Below are positions 1 through 7,478 of a stretch of 7,575 nucleotides of DNA, piece after piece. The first letter of the stretch is position 1. Each line of letters opens with the position of its first letter. Below the pieces are notes generated by a model. That model was not told the origin of the DNA and did no database searches. It saw only the letters and a list, made by a program, of their open reading frames with translations. Position numbers and translations under genes: made by a program. This DNA is from Elusimicrobiota bacterium (GTDB lineage Bacteria > Elusimicrobiota > Elusimicrobia > UBA1565 > UBA9628), in assembly GCA_023249695.1 (NCBI GenBank), contig JAHFCD010000096.1, positions 1-7,575 of the forward strand. The letters run 5' to 3'.

Positions 1-1
1 G

Positions 2-592
2 GGCGCGATCGAGCGGCTCAAGGCGTCCGCGCTGATCGCCCACAACTTCGGCGACCTCGATCGCGTCGCCGACCAATGGGAGCTCAAGCCCAGCGACCCG
101 CTGCGCCTCGCGCTGTACGACGCCGCCAAGCCCGGCTCCCCGCTGTTCGACGGCCGCCTCGGACGCGCGGGCCTCATCCACCAAAAGCACATGGGCGCCG
201 ACAACCATCGCCACTATCCCCTTCGCTGCGCGAAGGCTTTAAGAAAATCCGCGGATCTCTTATTGCCCGTCGGCCCGTTCTTCGACGACTGGGGCCGGCG
301 CGTCGGGCGCCATCCGGCGCTGACGCCGGACGAGATCGCCGAGACCGTGCGCGCCCTGACCGACGGCTGGGTGCGCCTGCACGAGCCCGCCGGCTATGCG
401 CGCGCGCTCGCGGGCATACTCGAGGTCTTCCCAGGCGGGCGCCGCGCGCTGGGCAAGCTCCTGCCCGCGAAGGACCAGCGCATGCTCGAGTCGGGCCCGC
501 TCAAGGCCGCCCTCGACGTGCCTCAAATGCGCTTCGAGGCCCAATGGGCCAACCGCCTCGCCAAATCCGGCGTCGCCGCGATCCCCCGCTAG
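2..592 (+). CDS. Unrecognised protein, 5'-truncated by window edge
   Basis: This reading frame is open from the window edge to a TAG stop at 590-592 and gives 196 residues of the C-terminal part; the true start lies outside. I do not recognise the family. It is read as coding because third positions are overwhelmingly G or C, as in the sure genes here, apart from a patch at about 216-264. The fragment is soluble-looking, with no signal peptide or membrane segment visible. It holds a His-rich stretch (fragment residues 60-71, HQKHMGADNHRH) that could bind metal, an aromatic/acidic segment (PVGPFFDDWGRR, about 89-100) and an Ala/Leu-rich, probably helical C-terminal half. It converges on the transporter operon, whose last stop lies 25 bases away, so it is probably not functionally tied to it. 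An internal ATG at 191 would give 133 residues, but the open frame continues upstream with the same codon bias. Confidence 0.65.
   Translation, partial: GAIERLKASALIAHNFGDLDRVADQWELKPSDPLRLALYDAAKPGSPLFDGRLGRAGLIHQKHMGADNHRHYPLRCAKALRKSADLLLPVGPFFDDWGRRVGRHPALTPDEIAETVRALTDGWVRLHEPAGYARALAGILEVFPGGRRALGKLLPAKDQRMLESGPLKAALDVPQMRFEAQWANRLAKSGVAAIPR
216..264. repeat. Possible in-frame palindromic element
   Basis: Two inverted repeats lie close together. One is a 7-bp stem with a 3-base loop (CCTTCGC-TGC-GCGAAGG, 220-236). The other is a 10-base perfect palindrome (ATCCGCGGAT, 247-256) flanked by partly complementary AAGA (241-244) and TCTT (258-261). The patch also uses codons that are rare elsewhere in the window (CTT, GCT, TTA twice, AGA, AAA), so it is AT-richer than its surroundings while keeping the frame open. 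This pattern resembles a small palindromic repeat (REP-like or Rickettsia RPE-like) inserted in frame. Only one copy is in the window, so repeat status is inference. Confidence 0.3.
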
Positions 593-617
593 CCCCGGCG
601 CCCTCCGCGCTCAAGGT

Positions 618-1895
618 CTATTCGTAGTGCAGCGCCTCGACCGTGTCGAAGCGGGAAGCCTTGTAGGCGGGATAAAGCGCGAAGAGGAAGCCCGTGCCGA
701 GCGCGATCAGCAGCGCGCCGCCGACGTGGAGCGGGCTGATCGCCAGCATCGCGTCCTCCTTCGGGGTCATGTACCAGACGCCCAGGATGCCGAGGCCCGT
801 GCCGCCGACGCCGCCGAGCACGCCGAGCATCATCGCCTCGCTGACGAACTGCCAGACGATGTCCGCGCGGGTCGCGCCCAGCGCGCGGCGGATGCCGATC
901 TCGCGCACGCGCGAGAAGATGGTGGCGAGCGTCACATTCATGATGCCGATGCCCGAGGCGAGGATCGCGATGATGCCGATGATCAGGATGGAGACGACGA
1001 ACTCCTTCATCTGATCGAGCGCGCTCTGCATGATCTCGCGGAAATCCTTGATCTCGAAATCCTCCTCCCCGCGGTGACGCGCCTTGAGCAGGATCTTGAT
1101 GCGCCGCAGGTACGCCGAGGCCGTGGCCGCGTCGCCGGTGTCCACGTTGATCTCTTCGATGACCTCGGGATTTTTCTGATAGCGCGGCACGAGGAAGCGC
1201 TGAAAGGCGGTCGCCGGCACGAGCGCCACCCCCTGGCCTCCCCAGGAGCGCCCGAACCAGCGCCGGTCCTTGTCGCGCGGCGGCTCCTTGATGACGCCGA
1301 TCACGGTGAACACATGCTCGCCGAGCATGACTTCGCGGCCGAGCGGATCGCGGCGGGAGATATGCTTGGTCAGCGCCTGCTCCGGCCAATACCGGGCCCA
1401 AAAAGGCTTCTTGACCCAGCCGCCGGACTGGACGAGGACGCAGACGCGCGCGGCCGACGCCAGGTCGCGCGCGTTGATGAGACGCCCGCGCAGGGTATAC
1501 ACCCAGTCGCGCTTGGCCCATTCCGGGGTGATGGCGCGGACGCGAATGCCCTCGTTGCTGAAGGTGTCGAGGCGCATGCGCGTGCGCCACGTCGTGATCA
1601 AGGGCGAGACCATGAACAGCTCGGGATACTGGCGGCGAATCTCGAGGGCGTCGCCGTAGGTCAGGCCCGGCGAGAGCCCTTTCGAGACATAGTTGTTTTT
1701 CTGGCTGATCTCGATGCGGCCGGGGCCCGCGAGACGAAAGGCGTCTTCATAGCGCTTCAGGACGTCGGCGGTCTGCACGAAGGTGAACAGCATCGCGGCG
1801 ATGCCGATCGCGAGCGACAGGCTCGTCATGGCGGAGCGCGTCTTGTGCGCGAGGATCTCGATGAGCGCCGAGCGGCCCAGCTCCGCGATCTTCAT
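618..1895 (-). CDS. MacB/FtsX-family ABC permease B
   Basis: This is a 425-residue inner-membrane permease of the MacB/LolC/FtsX type. It has an N-terminal helix (about residues 20-41), a large periplasmic domain (about 42-297, MacB_PCD-like, with GLTYGDA at 77-83) and three C-terminal helices (about 299-325, 350-375, 386-410). The FtsX core shows as GIGIMNVTLATIF (315-327) followed by RVREIGIRRALGATRADI, the cytoplasmic segment that contacts the ATPase. The C-terminus (YKASRFDTVEALHYE) matches the usual family ending. The start at 1895 is chosen because its ATG overlaps the TGA of permease A as ATGA; a longer frame from 2054 only runs through permease A in another frame. It is the last operon gene. 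It is clearly paralogous to permease A, sharing HRGEEDFEI and NYVSKGLS, so the two probably form a heterodimer. It carries no ATPase domain, unlike E. coli MacB. The family is near certain; the substrate is unknown. Confidence 0.93.
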   Translation of the reverse strand: MKIAELGRSALIEILAHKTRSAMTSLSLAIGIAAMLFTFVQTADVLKRYEDAFRLAGPGRIEISQKNNYVSKGLSPGLTYGDALEIRRQYPELFMVSPLITTWRTRMRLDTFSNEGIRVRAITPEWAKRDWVYTLRGRLINARDLASAARVCVLVQSGGWVKKPFWARYWPEQALTKHISRRDPLGREVMLGEHVFTVIGVIKEPPRDKDRRWFGRSWGGQGVALVPATAFQRFLVPRYQKNPEVIEEINVDTGDAATASAYLRRIKILLKARHRGEEDFEIKDFREIMQSALDQMKEFVVSILIIGIIAILASGIGIMNVTLATIFSRVREIGIRRALGATRADIVWQFVSEAMMLGVLGGVGGTGLGILGVWYMTPKEDAMLAISPLHVGGALLIALGTGFLFALYPAYKASRFDTVEALHYE

Positions 1896-3159
1896 TCGGC
1901 CTTCAACGCCTCGACGGGATCGAGCCGGGACGCACGGTAGGCGGGGATCAAGGCGAAGGCGGCGCTGACGAACGCGGCGAGCACGATGCCTTCGGCGCAA
2001 TGGGCCCACGAGATCTTGGCCAATTGCTTCGTGGCGCCGAGCCCGGCGAGCCATTTGACGCCGACGAGGCCCAGCGCGACCCCGGCGACGCCCCCCGCCG
2101 CGCCCAGCATGACCGCCTCGAGAAGGAACTGCGCCATGATGTCCGCGCGGCCGGCGCCGATCGCGCGGCGTATGCCGATCTCGCGCACGCGCGCGAAGAT
2201 CGTGGCCAGCGTCACGTTCATGATGCCGATGCCGCCGGCGAGCAGGGCCACGAAGCCGAGCGCCAGCCCCGCCTTCACGTTCTTGCGCATCTCCTCCATC
2301 CGGGACTCGATCGCCTCGCGCTCATCCCTGATCTCGAAGTCCTCCTCGCCTCGATGTCGACGCTTGAGGATGGCCTCGACCTGCCTGCGGCGGGCGGCGA
2401 GGGTCTTCTCGTCGCCGGTGTCGATGCGGATCTCATCGACGGCGTCCGGATTTTCCGCGGCGCGCGGAAAGCTTTGCTGGAAGGCCGTGATCGGCACCAG
2501 GGCGTGCGGCGTGCTCCAGCTGTTCCAGCGGGGGTCCTTGTCGCGCGCCGGCGGGGTCAGCACGCCGATCACGGTGTAGACCGCGTCCTCGAGCCGGACG
2601 CGCCGGCCGAGCAGGTCGCGGCGCTTGGCGAAGGCGTCGTAGGGTTCTTCCTCCTGCCAGATCTTCGCCCAGAAGGGTTTCTTGATCCAGATCGCCGGCT
2701 CGACCATCACGACGACGCGCGCGCGATGCCCGACGTCCCACTCGTTGAGAAACCGGCCGCGAAGCGCGTACACCCAGTCGCGCCGGCGGAAATCCGGGGT
2801 CGTGCCGGCGACGCGAACGTCCGAGACCGAGCTGCGGCCGGAGATGAGCTTCGCGTCGTAGGAGGAACGCGGCTCGACCATGTAAAGGTCCGGCAGCTCG
2901 CGGCGCAGGGCGCCCGCGTCGCCGTAGGTCAGGCCGAGGGAGAGTCCCTTGGAGACGTAATTGCGCTTTTTCTCGACCGTCAGCCGCCCCGGCCCCATCA
3001 GCACCAGGTTCTGCTCGAGCGCCTCCTCCATGCCGCGCGTCTGCGCCATCGTGTAGAGCAGGGAAGCGACGCCGACGGAGACCGCGGTGAACGAGAGCGC
3101 CGAGCGGATCTTGTTCGCGGAGATCTCGCGGGCCCCCGCGCGAAACGCCTCGCGCAGGT

Positions 3160-3163
<4 letters not shown>
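1892..3163 (-). CDS. MacB/FtsX-family ABC permease A
   Basis: This is a 423-residue permease with the same plan as permease B. It has a first membrane helix at about 20-41, a periplasmic domain at about 42-296 and three helices at about 298-323, 346-372 and 390-408. Diagnostic segments are GIGIMNVTLATIF (311-323), RVREIGIRRAIGAGRADI (326-343) and the C-terminal PAYRASRLDPVEALKAE, very close to the end of E. coli MacB. RHRGEEDFEI (269-278) corresponds to the MacB segment just before the second helix. The start is a GTG at 3163-3161 that overlaps the ATPase stop as GTGA. No strong ribosome site lies at normal spacing (AAGGA is about 12 bases away), so re-initiation after the ATPase is likely. 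Relative to MacB the periplasmic domain has a Trp/Phe-rich stretch around WIKKPFWAKIW (159-169), shared with permease B. The protein should couple ATP hydrolysis in the cytoplasm to movement of the periplasmic domain (mechanotransmission). Confidence 0.93.
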
Positions 3164-3812
<649 letters not shown>

Positions 3813-3816
<4 letters not shown>

Positions 3817-4742
3817 GACTTGGGCTTGTCGTCCGGCTTCTCGGTGAGGAGCTTGTCGCCTTCCTTGACGCCGTCGAGGACCTCGACGTCCATCTCCGAG
3901 CGCAGGCCGAGCTTGAGCGGCGCCTTCTCCGGCTTGGCCCCGGCGGCGCTGCGATAGGCGAATTCCTTGCCGCCTTCCTCGAACACGCCGGAGAGCGGGA
4001 TCTTGAGCACCTTTTTGCGCGAATCGAGGAGGCCGTCGACGCGCGCGGTCATCCCGGGCTTCAGACGCGCGTCGCTTTTCAAGAGGGTGACCTCGACCTT
4101 GAAGTTCTTGAGGTTGTTGCTGTCCTTCTCCGCCTGCGGCGAGACCAGGGTCACCTTCGACGGGAAGTCCTGGCCGGGCAGGGCGTCCACGGTGACCTTG
4201 ACCTCCATGCCCTCCTTCAGCTTGAGAATATCCATCTCCGAGATCTTCATCTTCACGACGAGCCGCGACAGGTCGGCCACGGTCATCAGGTAGGTCGGGT
4301 TCTGGGACTCCATGAGCCCGGTGACATAGTCCCCGAGCTTGGACAGGCGGCCCTCCTGCGAGTTGCCGGCGCCGCGGTCCTGGTAGCGCATGATGACGCC
4401 GTCGATCGGCGCGGTCAGCGTCGTCGGCACGTACGCCTCCGCCTCGGTCCGCCCCGGCTGGATCACGGCGAGCTTGTCGCCCTTCTTGACGCGCGCGCCC
4501 TCGTCGACGAACAGCTCGATGACCCGCCCCGACACCTTCGAGGCGACGTCGACGAAGGTCTTCGGCGTCAGCTCGCCCGAGTCCATGAAGTGGAGCTCGA
4601 TGTCGCCGCGCGCGACGACGACGGTCGTCGCTCCGCCGCCGTCGGCGGAAGATTTTCCGTAATATTTCCACCCGGCCGCGCTCAGAGCGACGGCGGCGAG
4701 GCCGGCGGCGGCGAACGCCTTCGGCGATTTCAGGTTCACCAT
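3813..4742 (-). CDS. MacA/HlyD-family periplasmic adaptor lacking the hairpin
   Basis: This is a 309-residue membrane-fusion protein, shorter than typical MacA (about 370). Residues about 8-27 form an uncleaved N-terminal anchor; there is no lipobox Cys. The first lipoyl half is clear (KVSGRVIELFVDEGARVKKGDKLAVI, about 69-94, quoted here only to mark it by its GRVIELFVDEG and KKGDKLAVI parts). The second half starts at TAPIDGVI (110-117). The beta-barrel follows (ADLSRLVVKMKISEMDILKLKEG starts at 156; DALPGQDFPSKVTLVSP, 186-202), then the membrane-proximal end (LKPGMTARVDG, KVLKIPLSGVF). Only about 15 residues (95-109) separate the lipoyl halves, where MacA and AcrA carry a long coiled-coil hairpin. 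An extra stretch of about 14 residues (RGAGNSQEGRLSKL, 123-136) follows the second lipoyl strand. The ATG at 4742 is preferred to the GTG three bases on because GGGAG sits 7 bases upstream of it. The protein should join the permeases to the TolC-like channel. Confidence 0.92.
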
Positions 4743-6034
4743 AATTGGTCTCCCGCCGCGCGCTTGTAGCGGGCGCGGTCGATGAAAATATCGTGCAGGG
4801 CCAGAGCGCGCTCGACGCGGGCGTTCAGGTAGTCATTCTGCGCCTGGTTCATGCGGATCGCGTCCGCCGCGCCCTGCTGGTACTGGCGGCCGACGAGCTC
4901 GAGGGACTTCGCCGCGATCTCCTCCTTGAGCAGGGCGACCGTGTAGGAGCTCGAGACCTTTTCGAGATTGATGTACGCATTGTACAACTCCGACTTCACG
5001 GTCCGCTCCACGGCGCTTCGCGCCGCCTCCGCGCGGCGCTTCTGCGCTCGCGCCGTGGAGATCGTCCAGGCCTGCGTCAGGCCGTTGAAGCCGATCGGCA
5101 GGCTCAGCGCGACGCCGACGTGATCGGTCGGGTTCGGAAGGCTCGAGCCCGCGCCCGAGAAGGCCGCGTAGCGCGTCTTGGTCCAGGTCGCGTCCACCCG
5201 GAGGCTGGGCAGGAGGCCTTGGACGGCCTGCTCGACGGCGACGCGCGCCCGCTCGAGCTCCTCGCGCGCCTGCGCCGCCTCGGGGCGGACCTCGAGCGCG
5301 CGGACGAGGTCGGCGTCCACGGCCGGCAAGGCCGTGGCGCCGGCCTGCAGGTCCACCGCGAGCGCGGCGTCCGCGAGCGCGGCGCGGTCGACCAAGGTGT
5401 TGAACTCGACGAGCGCCTTCTTGCGGTCCGACTGCGCCGAGATGAGGCGCAGCTCCGACGAGCGCCAGTCGGTCTCGCTTTTGAGCAGGTCGGCCAGGCT
5501 CTTCATCCCGTGCTTGTACAGGTCGAGCGACTGATCGTACTGCCGCTTCTGGTCCGCCAGGTTCTGCCGCGCCACGCCGAGAAGCTCGGTCTTCGAGTCC
5601 AGGTCGTAGAACGCGGAGATCGACGCGAACGCTCGATCCTGCTTCGCGGCCGCCAGGGCGCCGCGGGCCGCGCGGCGCGTCCGCGCGGCCGCCCGCGTCT
5701 TTTGCAGATCCTCGAAGCTGTTGAACAGATTCCAATTCGCCGTGGTCGCCGCCTGCCCCAGGCGCGGCGCGAACCGCCCATGCTCATAACGATACGCGTC
5801 GAGCGGATTATGGCCGTACGCCGTTTGGGTGTAGGCGAACCCAAGGGTCGGCAGGAGCATCGCCGCGGCCTGGCCCTTCAGGGCCGCGTCCGCCGCCTGG
5901 TAGGACTCCTCGGCCGAGCGGACGTCGGGGGCGGCGTCCAGCGCCGCGGCGGTATACGAGGAAACGGTGAAGCCGTCGGCGGAGGCCGGGGCGGCCAGCA
6001 AGGTCAGCAAGGCCAAGGCGGATGAGAGGGTCAT
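4736..6034 (-). CDS. TolC/OEP-family outer-membrane efflux channel
   Basis: This is a 432-residue outer-membrane factor and the first gene of the operon. A short signal peptide (residues 1-19, hydrophobic LALLTLLAAP then ASA before Asp20) directs export; its N-region lacks a positive charge, which is unusual, and there is no lipidation Cys. Two OEP repeats follow, about 25-216 and 235-430. Each starts with a helix of the APDVRSAEESYQAADAALKGQ or RPEAAQAREELERARVAVEQ type, goes into a beta-strand pair (LLPTLGFAYTQT; LLPSLRVDATWTKT) and returns in long helices (KHGMKSLADLLKSETDW; QQGAADAIRMNQAQNDYLNA). This is the layout of a TolC trimer with a 12-strand barrel and a periplasmic helical tunnel. 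The length is normal for TolC, with no obvious extension of the periplasmic helices. The ATG is the only start available, because an in-frame TAG lies at 6058-6056 with no start codon between. The Shine-Dalgarno is weak. It should be the exit duct for the adaptor and ABC pump downstream. Confidence 0.93.
   Translation of the reverse strand: MTLSSALALLTLLAAPASADGFTVSSYTAAALDAAPDVRSAEESYQAADAALKGQAAAMLLPTLGFAYTQTAYGHNPLDAYRYEHGRFAPRLGQAATTANWNLFNSFEDLQKTRAAARTRRAARGALAAAKQDRAFASISAFYDLDSKTELLGVARQNLADQKRQYDQSLDLYKHGMKSLADLLKSETDWRSSELRLISAQSDRKKALVEFNTLVDRAALADAALAVDLQAGATALPAVDADLVRALEVRPEAAQAREELERARVAVEQAVQGLLPSLRVDATWTKTRYAAFSGAGSSLPNPTDHVGVALSLPIGFNGLTQAWTISTARAQKRRAEAARSAVERTVKSELYNAYINLEKVSSSYTVALLKEEIAAKSLELVGRQYQQGAADAIRMNQAQNDYLNARVERALALHDIFIDRARYKRAAGDQLW
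4750..4754 (-). promoter_or_regulatory. Ribosome binding site of adaptor gene
   Basis: GGGAG on the - strand lies inside the 3' end of the channel gene, 7 bases before ATG 4742-4740 and 10 before the alternative GTG 4739-4737. It is the clearest Shine-Dalgarno in the operon and favours the ATG. This gives a 7-base overlap with the channel gene rather than the 4-base GTGA overlap seen at the next two junctions. Confidence 0.6.
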
Positions 6035-6054
6035 CTCGGTTCGGGACGGCTCAT
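6031..6054 (-). CDS. Possible 7-codon leader ORF before channel gene
   Basis: An ATG at 6054-6052 opens a frame of seven codons (MSRPEPR). Its TGA stop overlaps the ATG of the channel gene as ATGA, the same junction type as inside the operon. It could couple initiation on the poorly marked channel start to a short upstream peptide. It has no visible ribosome site of its own and overlaps the best -10 candidate, so chance is a serious alternative. Confidence 0.2.
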   Translation of the reverse strand: MSRPEPR

Positions 6055-6058
6055 TCTA
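6053..6058 (-). promoter_or_regulatory. Candidate -10 box of the efflux operon
   Basis: TAGAAT on the - strand matches five of six bases of the sigma-70 consensus and is 18 bases before the channel ATG. No convincing -35 is found 16-18 bases upstream; the GGTTTT there is poor. Transcription from here would leave a leader of only about a dozen bases. The call rests on one hexamer. Confidence 0.25.
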
Positions 6059-6116
6059 GCATGCGCCCATGTCGTAAAACCGAGACCCGAGCGTCGTAGG
6101 CCGGCGCCGCGCGATC

Positions 6117-6125
6117 TGCTATCAA
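6117..6125 (+). promoter_or_regulatory. Weak extended -10 candidate for HD-GYP gene
   Basis: TG-C-TATCAA resembles an extended -10 (TGnTATAAT, four of six in the hexamer). No good -35 is present. Initiation 6-7 bases downstream would fall just before the ATG at 6135 and give a nearly leaderless message. That would agree with the poor ribosome site there (only GGA at 6129-6131). Confidence 0.2.
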
Positions 6126-6134
6126 AACGGAACC

Positions 6135-7397
6135 ATGCCCCGCAGCATCCACCGATTGGTCGTCGGGCGGCTCCTCCTCGTTTGGCTCCTGCTGTCGGCC
6201 GCGGGCGGCGGCCTCGTGTATTACCTGCAGACCGGGAAGATCGACCGGCGCGTTCTGAAGCTCGCGATGGACGAGTCCGCGACGCTGACCGCCGCCTGCG
6301 CCGGCTACGCGCGGCGGCCCGACGCGAGGCGCTATGAGGACCTGCGGCGCCGCGGCGAAGAGCACGTCCGGGAGCACTTCGTCGTCGTCGAGCTCTACGA
6401 TGCCGGACGCCGGCCGGTGCTCGAGGCCGTGCGCCCCGGCGCCGGCCGGATCAGCCTCGAGGCCCACGCGCCCTCGCATCGCCTCCCGCTCGGCGCGACG
6501 CCGCGCTATCGCAAATTCTTCCTGGACGGGAGCCTGCTGATGACGGTCATGGTCCCGATCTTCGACGAGCGTCGAGAGCTGGTCGCCTACTTCGGCGGGG
6601 TCTACCAGGTCGACGACAAGACGCTCCGCGAGATCAAGGCGGACGTGTTCGGGGCCCTGGCTCTGCTCGTGGCCGCGGTGCTGGCCGCGACCGTCGCGCT
6701 CTACCCGGTGATCATCCTGCTCAACCGCCGCCTGGTCCGCCTCGGCGCCGAGCTGCTGGAGGCCAACATCGAGCTGCTCGACGTCCTCGGCTGCGCGATC
6801 GCCGAGCGCGACTCCGCGACGAACGCCCATAACTACCGCGTGACCCTGTACGCCGCGCGCCTGGCGACGGCGCTCGGGCTCGACGACGGGCGCGTGCGCG
6901 CCCTCATCGCCGGGGCCTTCCTGCACGACGTCGGCAAGATCGGCGTCCGGGACGACGTCCTGCTCAAGCCGGCGCCCCTCAACGAGACCGAGCTCGCGAT
7001 CATGCACGATCACGTGATGAAGGGCGTGGACATCATCTCCCGCTCGAAATGGCTACGCGGCGCGCGCGCGGTCGTCGAGTACCACCACGAGAAGTTCGAC
7101 GGCAGCGGCTATCCCAAAGGGCTCAAGGGCGCGCAGATCCCCCTCATCGCCCGGATCTTCGCCGTGGCCGACGTGTTCGACGCGCTCACCTCCCGCCGCC
7201 CCTACAAGGAGCCCTTCGACCTCGAGCGGTCCCTCGTCCTCATGCGCGAAAAGCGCGGCGCTCATTTCGATCCCGAGGTGCTCGACGCGTTCCTGGAAAT
7301 CGCCCCGGCCCTTCATCGCGAGATCGCCTCCGCCGACGACGCCGAGGCGGCGGAGATGCTGCGCCGGCTCGTCCGCCGCCGCTTCACCTTGGTCTGA
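6135..7397 (+). CDS. Membrane-bound HD-GYP phosphodiesterase with periplasmic sensor
   Basis: This is a 420-residue protein. A first membrane helix (about 8-31) and a second (about 171-196) bracket a periplasmic region of about 140 residues. In that region FVVVELYDAGRRPVLEA and the later VPIFDERRELVAYFGGVYQVD look like a single Cache/PAS-type fold. A short linker leads to a complete HD-GYP domain (about 215-395): HNYRV (His232), HDVGKIG (His264-Asp265, Lys268), His293 before the conserved Gly297, HHEKFDGSGYPKGLKG (His317-318, GYP 325-327) and ADVFDALTS (Asp346). Every metal-ligand position I can place is kept, so it should be an active phosphodiesterase of c-di-GMP (some relatives prefer 3'3'-cGAMP). 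Small changes from the usual GIPD.IL.KPG are Arg272 and Ala280. It is transcribed divergently from the efflux operon. The periplasmic ligand is unknown, and no GGDEF domain or receiver is present. Confidence 0.93.
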   Translation: MPRSIHRLVVGRLLLVWLLLSAAGGGLVYYLQTGKIDRRVLKLAMDESATLTAACAGYARRPDARRYEDLRRRGEEHVREHFVVVELYDAGRRPVLEAVRPGAGRISLEAHAPSHRLPLGATPRYRKFFLDGSLLMTVMVPIFDERRELVAYFGGVYQVDDKTLREIKADVFGALALLVAAVLAATVALYPVIILLNRRLVRLGAELLEANIELLDVLGCAIAERDSATNAHNYRVTLYAARLATALGLDDGRVRALIAGAFLHDVGKIGVRDDVLLKPAPLNETELAIMHDHVMKGVDIISRSKWLRGARAVVEYHHEKFDGSGYPKGLKGAQIPLIARIFAVADVFDALTSRRPYKEPFDLERSLVLMREKRGAHFDPEVLDAFLEIAPALHREIASADDAEAAEMLRRLVRRRFTLV

Positions 7398-7437
7398 GAC
7401 GGAGCGGCCGCGCCTCGTCCAGCTCGCGTGGTCGCGT

Positions 7438-7458
7438 CCGGGGGAGATGATCCTCCGG
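7438..7458. terminator. Hairpin after HD-GYP gene, possible bidirectional terminator
   Basis: CCGGGGGA (7438-7445) pairs with TCCTCCGG (7451-7458) around a 5-base loop GATGA. The stem has eight pairs, one of them G-T. It lies 40 bases after the HD-GYP stop and before a possible converging gene end. No T-run follows on either strand, so it is not a textbook intrinsic terminator. The rest of 7398-7478 shows nothing else. Confidence 0.4.
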
Positions 7459-7478
7459 CCTGATATGGACGAGCCCCG

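Larger units (their letters stand above)
6035..6134. promoter_or_regulatory. Divergent intergenic region, channel operon / HD-GYP gene
   Basis: This 100-base gap must hold promoters for both directions unless transcription comes from farther away. Visible elements are TAGAAT on the - strand (6053-6058), an extended -10-like TGCTATCAA on the + strand (6117-6125), GTCGTA repeated directly at 6071-6076 and 6093-6098 (22 bases apart, about two helical turns), and CCGAG at 6080-6084 and 6087-6091. The spaced repeats could be a regulator site, but they are short. No clear inverted-repeat operator or terminator is seen. Confidence 0.4.

Noticed and set aside
593..617. Terminator between the converging first gene and permease B
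   Set aside because: The 25-base gap contains only GGCGCC-type short palindromes, no stable stem and no T-run.
76..627. Alternative + strand frame over the first gene
   Set aside because: Arg/Pro/Ala-rich composition with no G/C preference at third positions; the frame ending at 592 fits coding use better.
396..1940. Long + strand open frame (514 codons) opposite permease B
   Set aside because: It is Arg/Asp/His-rich low-information sequence antisense to a clear permease; in high-GC DNA such antisense frames stay open by codon bias.
1896..2054. 53-residue N-terminal extension of permease B
   Set aside because: It is Arg-rich and overlaps permease A out of frame; the ATGA-overlapping ATG at 1895 gives the normal permease N-terminus.
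3817..4671. Long N-terminal extension of the ATPase frame
   Set aside because: The extension is Arg-rich sequence in another frame of the adaptor gene. The family N-terminus begins at the GTG at 3816, which also gives the GTGA overlap.
5011..5025. CGGCGC-TTC-GCGCCG hairpin
   Set aside because: It lies in the middle of the channel coding region with no T-run; chance stems are common in such GC-rich coding DNA.
4745..6025. Long + strand open frame (426 codons) opposite the channel gene
   Set aside because: It mirrors almost exactly the TolC-family gene, which has a signal peptide and two OEP repeats; the + frame is Arg-rich and featureless.
6051..7013. - strand open frame (320 codons) opposite the HD-GYP gene
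   Set aside because: It is antisense to an intact HD-GYP protein, and its composition is typical of a shadow frame.
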